A stretch of 24,714 nt of DNA, taken from assembly GCA_900547945.1 (NCBI GenBank), contig URIT01000036.1, positions 1 to 24,714 on the forward strand, read 5' to 3'. Made by a program: the position numbers and the translations under genes. The notes below the pieces were generated by a model. The model ran no database searches. It was given only the letters and a program-made list of their open reading frames with translations, and had not been told where the DNA came from. The stretch comes from an uncultured bacterium. GTDB lineage: Bacteria; Verrucomicrobiota; Kiritimatiellia; RFP12; UBA1067. Of the stretch, positions 22,957 to 24,714 are shown in pieces; positions within the stretch are counted from its first letter, which is position 1; the number at the start of each line of letters is the position of its first letter.

Positions 22957-23526
22957 CTACCGGCGGGCGCACATGTCCTGGAACACCGCGTAGGCGCGGC
23001 GGTCGGCCGTCAGCTCGGGGTGCCAGGCGAAAGCGAGGCTGTTGCGCCAACGTACCGAGGTGGGCTGTCCTTCGAAGGAGGAGAGGACATCCACGCCGGG
23101 GGAGACCTGGGTGATCGCCGGGGCACGGATGAAGGTCATCGGCACGTCGGCGAGACCGTTCCAGGTCCCCGTCGTGGTGAAGCTGCCGAGCTGGCGGCCG
23201 TAGGCGTTGCGCCGCACGGTGACGGGAAGGCAGCCAAACCAGGTGGTTGGGTCGTCCGCCAGCCGTTCGGCGAGGAGGATGAGGCCTGCGCAGGTCGCAA
23301 AGACGGGAAGGCCGGCTTCGATGCGCGCGCGCAGCGGCTCGAAGAGGCCAAGGTCCTTGAGAAGCTTGCCCTGAACGGTCGATTCGCCGCCTGGGAGGAC
23401 AAGCCCGTCCATCGGACGGTCGAGATCCCGAAGCTGGCGAATCTCGAACGTGCGCGCCCCCGCACCGGCGAGGGCGCGCGCGTGTTCGATGAAGGCGCCC
23501 TGTACGGACAGAATGCCGATTGTCAT
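22957..23526 (-). CDS. pdxT: PLP synthase glutaminase subunit PdxT
   Basis: A 189-residue class-I glutaminase that releases ammonia from glutamine for PdxS in the DXP-independent pyridoxal 5'-phosphate pathway. The opening IGILSVQGAFIEH is diagnostic. LPGGEST (44-50) binds glutamine, the nucleophile Cys is in FATCAGLILLA (about 79), and AWHPEL supplies the His-Glu of the triad. The length is normal. The start has AGGAAAG at about 7 bases. It lies 36 bases after pdxS in a two-gene operon, and its 3' end is followed by hairpin repeats. Confidence 0.95.
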   Translation of the reverse strand: MTIGILSVQGAFIEHARALAGAGARTFEIRQLRDLDRPMDGLVLPGGESTVQGKLLKDLGLFEPLRARIEAGLPVFATCAGLILLAERLADDPTTWFGCLPVTVRRNAYGRQLGSFTTTGTWNGLADVPMTFIRAPAITQVSPGVDVLSSFEGQPTSVRWRNSLAFAWHPELTADRRAYAVFQDMCARR

Positions 23527-23562
23527 CGTCTGTCTTTCCTGTTGCGTCCGCCCGTGGGCGTC

Positions 23563-24435
23563 TTACTTGCCGCGCTCTTCCATGATCGTCTGAATCTCGT
23601 CGGCGTTGATGCCGACCATCGCCTCGCCGAGGTTCTCGGAGAGCTTGGCGAGGAGCTTCGCGTCCTGCCAGTTGGTGACGGCCTGGACGATGGCGGCGGC
23701 ACGCTTGGCGGGGTCGCCGCTCTTGAAGATGCCGGACCCGACGAACACGCCCTCGGCTCCGAGCTCCATCATGAGCGCGGCGTCCGCCGGGGTCGCGACG
23801 CCGCCGGCGGCGAAGTTGACGACGGGAAGCCTGCCCGTGCGGTGGACTTCGCGCACGAGGTCGAGCGGCGCGGCGAGCGCCTTCGCGGCCTCGTAGAGTT
23901 CGTCTTCGCGCAGCGCGGCGATGCGGCGGATCTCGCTCTGCATCTTGCGCATGTGGCGCACGGCCTGGATGACGTCGCCCGTGCCGGGCTCGCCCTTCGT
24001 GCGAATCATCGTGGCACCCTCGCCGATCCGGCGCAGGGCCTCGCCGAGGTCGCGCGCGCCGCAGACGAAGGGCACCTTGAAGGCGCGCTTGTCGATGTGG
24101 TAGAGGTCGTCGGCGGGGGAGAGCACTTCGCTCTCGTCGATGTAGTCGATCTCGATCGCCTCCAGGATGCGCGCCTCCGCGACGTGGCCGATGCGGCACT
24201 TGGCCATCACGGGGATGGAGACGGCGTCCTGGATGCCCTTGATCATGGCGGGGTCGCTCATGCGGCTCACGCCTCCGGCGGCGCGGATGTCGGCGGGGAT
24301 GCGCTCCAGCGCCATCACGGCGCAGGCGCCCGCCGCCTCGGCGATCTTCGCCTGTTCGGGCGTCGTCACGTCCATGATCACACCGCCCTTGAGCATCTGG
24401 GCGAGATTGCAGTTCACTTCGTTGCGTTCGTTCAT
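23563..24435 (-). CDS. pdxS: PLP synthase lyase subunit PdxS
   Basis: A 290-residue subunit that makes pyridoxal 5'-phosphate from ribose 5-phosphate, glyceraldehyde 3-phosphate and ammonia delivered by PdxT. Highly conserved blocks run throughout: LAQMLKGGVIMDVTTPEQA (12-30), MALERIPADIR, PVMAKCRIGHVAEA (with the reactive Lys), DESEVLSPAD, FVCGARDLGEALRRI, GEPGTGDV and VVNFAAGGVATPADAALMM, then GVFVGSGIFKS. The start at 24435 has AGGAGA at 7 bases and leaves the family-typical short N-terminus; the open frame up to 24579 crosses the promoter and is not used. A palindrome overlaps its -35 region. Confidence 0.96.
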   Translation of the reverse strand: MNERNEVNCNLAQMLKGGVIMDVTTPEQAKIAEAAGACAVMALERIPADIRAAGGVSRMSDPAMIKGIQDAVSIPVMAKCRIGHVAEARILEAIEIDYIDESEVLSPADDLYHIDKRAFKVPFVCGARDLGEALRRIGEGATMIRTKGEPGTGDVIQAVRHMRKMQSEIRRIAALREDELYEAAKALAAPLDLVREVHRTGRLPVVNFAAGGVATPADAALMMELGAEGVFVGSGIFKSGDPAKRAAAIVQAVTNWQDAKLLAKLSENLGEAMVGINADEIQTIMEERGK

Positions 24436-24466
24436 GGTCAATTCTCCTGTTTGGAACCAGTCGGAA

Positions 24467-24510
24467 AGTCTACCACGTCCCGGACGTACATACAAATGGA
24501 TAATTGTATG
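24467..24510 (-). promoter_or_regulatory. pdxS promoter with overlapping palindrome
   Basis: On the minus strand TTGTAT (24495-24490) and TAGACT (24472-24467) are 17 bases apart, and the -10 carries a TG extension (TGGTAGACT). The -35 lies in the left arm of a perfect inverted repeat, CATACAA (24489-24495) and TTGTATG (24504-24510), with 8 bases between the arms. A bound dimeric regulator there would block the promoter. The area is an AT-rich island in GC-rich surroundings. The predicted leader is about 25 bases long with a good Shine-Dalgarno. Confidence 0.5.
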
Positions 24511-24593
24511 GATTGCAATGTTCCGCCTCGACACGCGAAGGATCCGCGCCCTCACGGCTCGGCGCGCGGCGTCCGACAACCGGGAGAGGCACT

Positions 24594-24636
24594 GCTGAAC
24601 AAACGAGGGGGCCGGACGCTGATGCGCCCGGCCCCC
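24594..24636 (-). terminator. Intrinsic terminator of the gene at the right edge
   Basis: GGGGGCCGG (24607-24615) pairs with CCGGCCCCC (24628-24636) around a 12-base loop. On the minus strand the stem is followed by CTCGTTTGTTC, a broken U-tract. It stands 26 bases after the stop codon at 24663-24665. Confidence 0.65.
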
Positions 24637-24662
24637 GCCGCGTACATGTTCGACGTGTTGCC

Positions 24663-24713
24663 TTACTCGTAGTCGACGACGCTCGCCCAGTGGAGGAGCA
24701 GGTCGAGGTTCTT
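24663..24713 (-). CDS. C-terminal 16 codons of an unidentified gene
   Basis: The minus strand is open from the right edge and reads KNLDLLLHWASVVDYE followed by TAA. Codon use is GC-ending like the other genes, and a terminator hairpin follows, so this is very probably the end of a real gene. It is too short to identify. Confidence 0.55.
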   Translation of the reverse strand, partial: KNLDLLLHWASVVDYE

Positions 24714-24714
24714 C

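Overview
The window is one contig piece from a GC-rich, Gram-negative-type bacterium that lives on carbohydrates. The gene mix suggests the Kiritimatiellota/Lentisphaerota/Verrucomicrobiota group: a XylR-like regulator (LacI-type sensor plus AraC HTH), a Tat-exported Gfo/Idh oxidoreductase, DUF5696 glycosidase-like exoproteins, a large secreted beta-strand protein with '-NW-' and 'LDG..PG.Y..G.G.L.V' motifs, and PdxST. This placement rests on gene content only; there is no rRNA or marker gene here. I see no tRNA, rRNA, CRISPR array, transposase or phage module. No gene-free stretch exceeds 300 bases; the longest is 24436-24662.

Layout. 1-572 (+): the 3' end of an unrecognised gene. 14963-701 (all minus, read right to left): a long sugar-acid locus. 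It contains a large secreted protein, a DUF5696 lipoprotein, an SDR, an IlvD/Edd-type dehydratase, a KDG kinase-like PfkB protein, an NadB/FrdA-like FAD oxidoreductase, a metallo-beta-lactamase-fold protein, a DUF1116 protein, an SSS-type Na+ symporter and mannonate dehydratase (UxuA). From KdgK to the symporter the genes overlap, which suggests translational coupling. 15114-16259 (+): the divergent XylR-like regulator. 22790-16309 (minus): a second operon with a secreted GH2, a second DUF5696 protein, a Tat-exported Gfo/Idh protein and UDP-glucose 6-dehydrogenase. 24435-22957 (minus): pdxS-pdxT. 24713-24663 (minus): the last 16 codons of another gene, followed by a terminator.

How it fits together (inference). 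Exported hydrolases release a sugar or sugar acid, and the symporter imports it. The SDR and other oxidoreductases set its redox state. Two unrelated dehydratases (UxuA and the IlvD/Edd enzyme) could both make 2-keto-3-deoxy acids for the kinase. A KDPG aldolase and a uronate isomerase are absent from the window. The least explained part is the DUF1116 / MBL / short FAD-protein module embedded in this operon.

Between genes there are several small structured elements. A hairpin family occurs three times with compensatory base changes. A 122-bp MITE-like inverted-repeat element lies upstream of uxuA. A run of 7-bp repeats lies between the SDR and dehydratase genes. A 29-bp direct repeat lies upstream of the Gfo/Idh gene. 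An extended -10 promoter motif (TGNTANANT) recurs at five gene starts, and at three of them it sits only 6-9 bases from the ATG.
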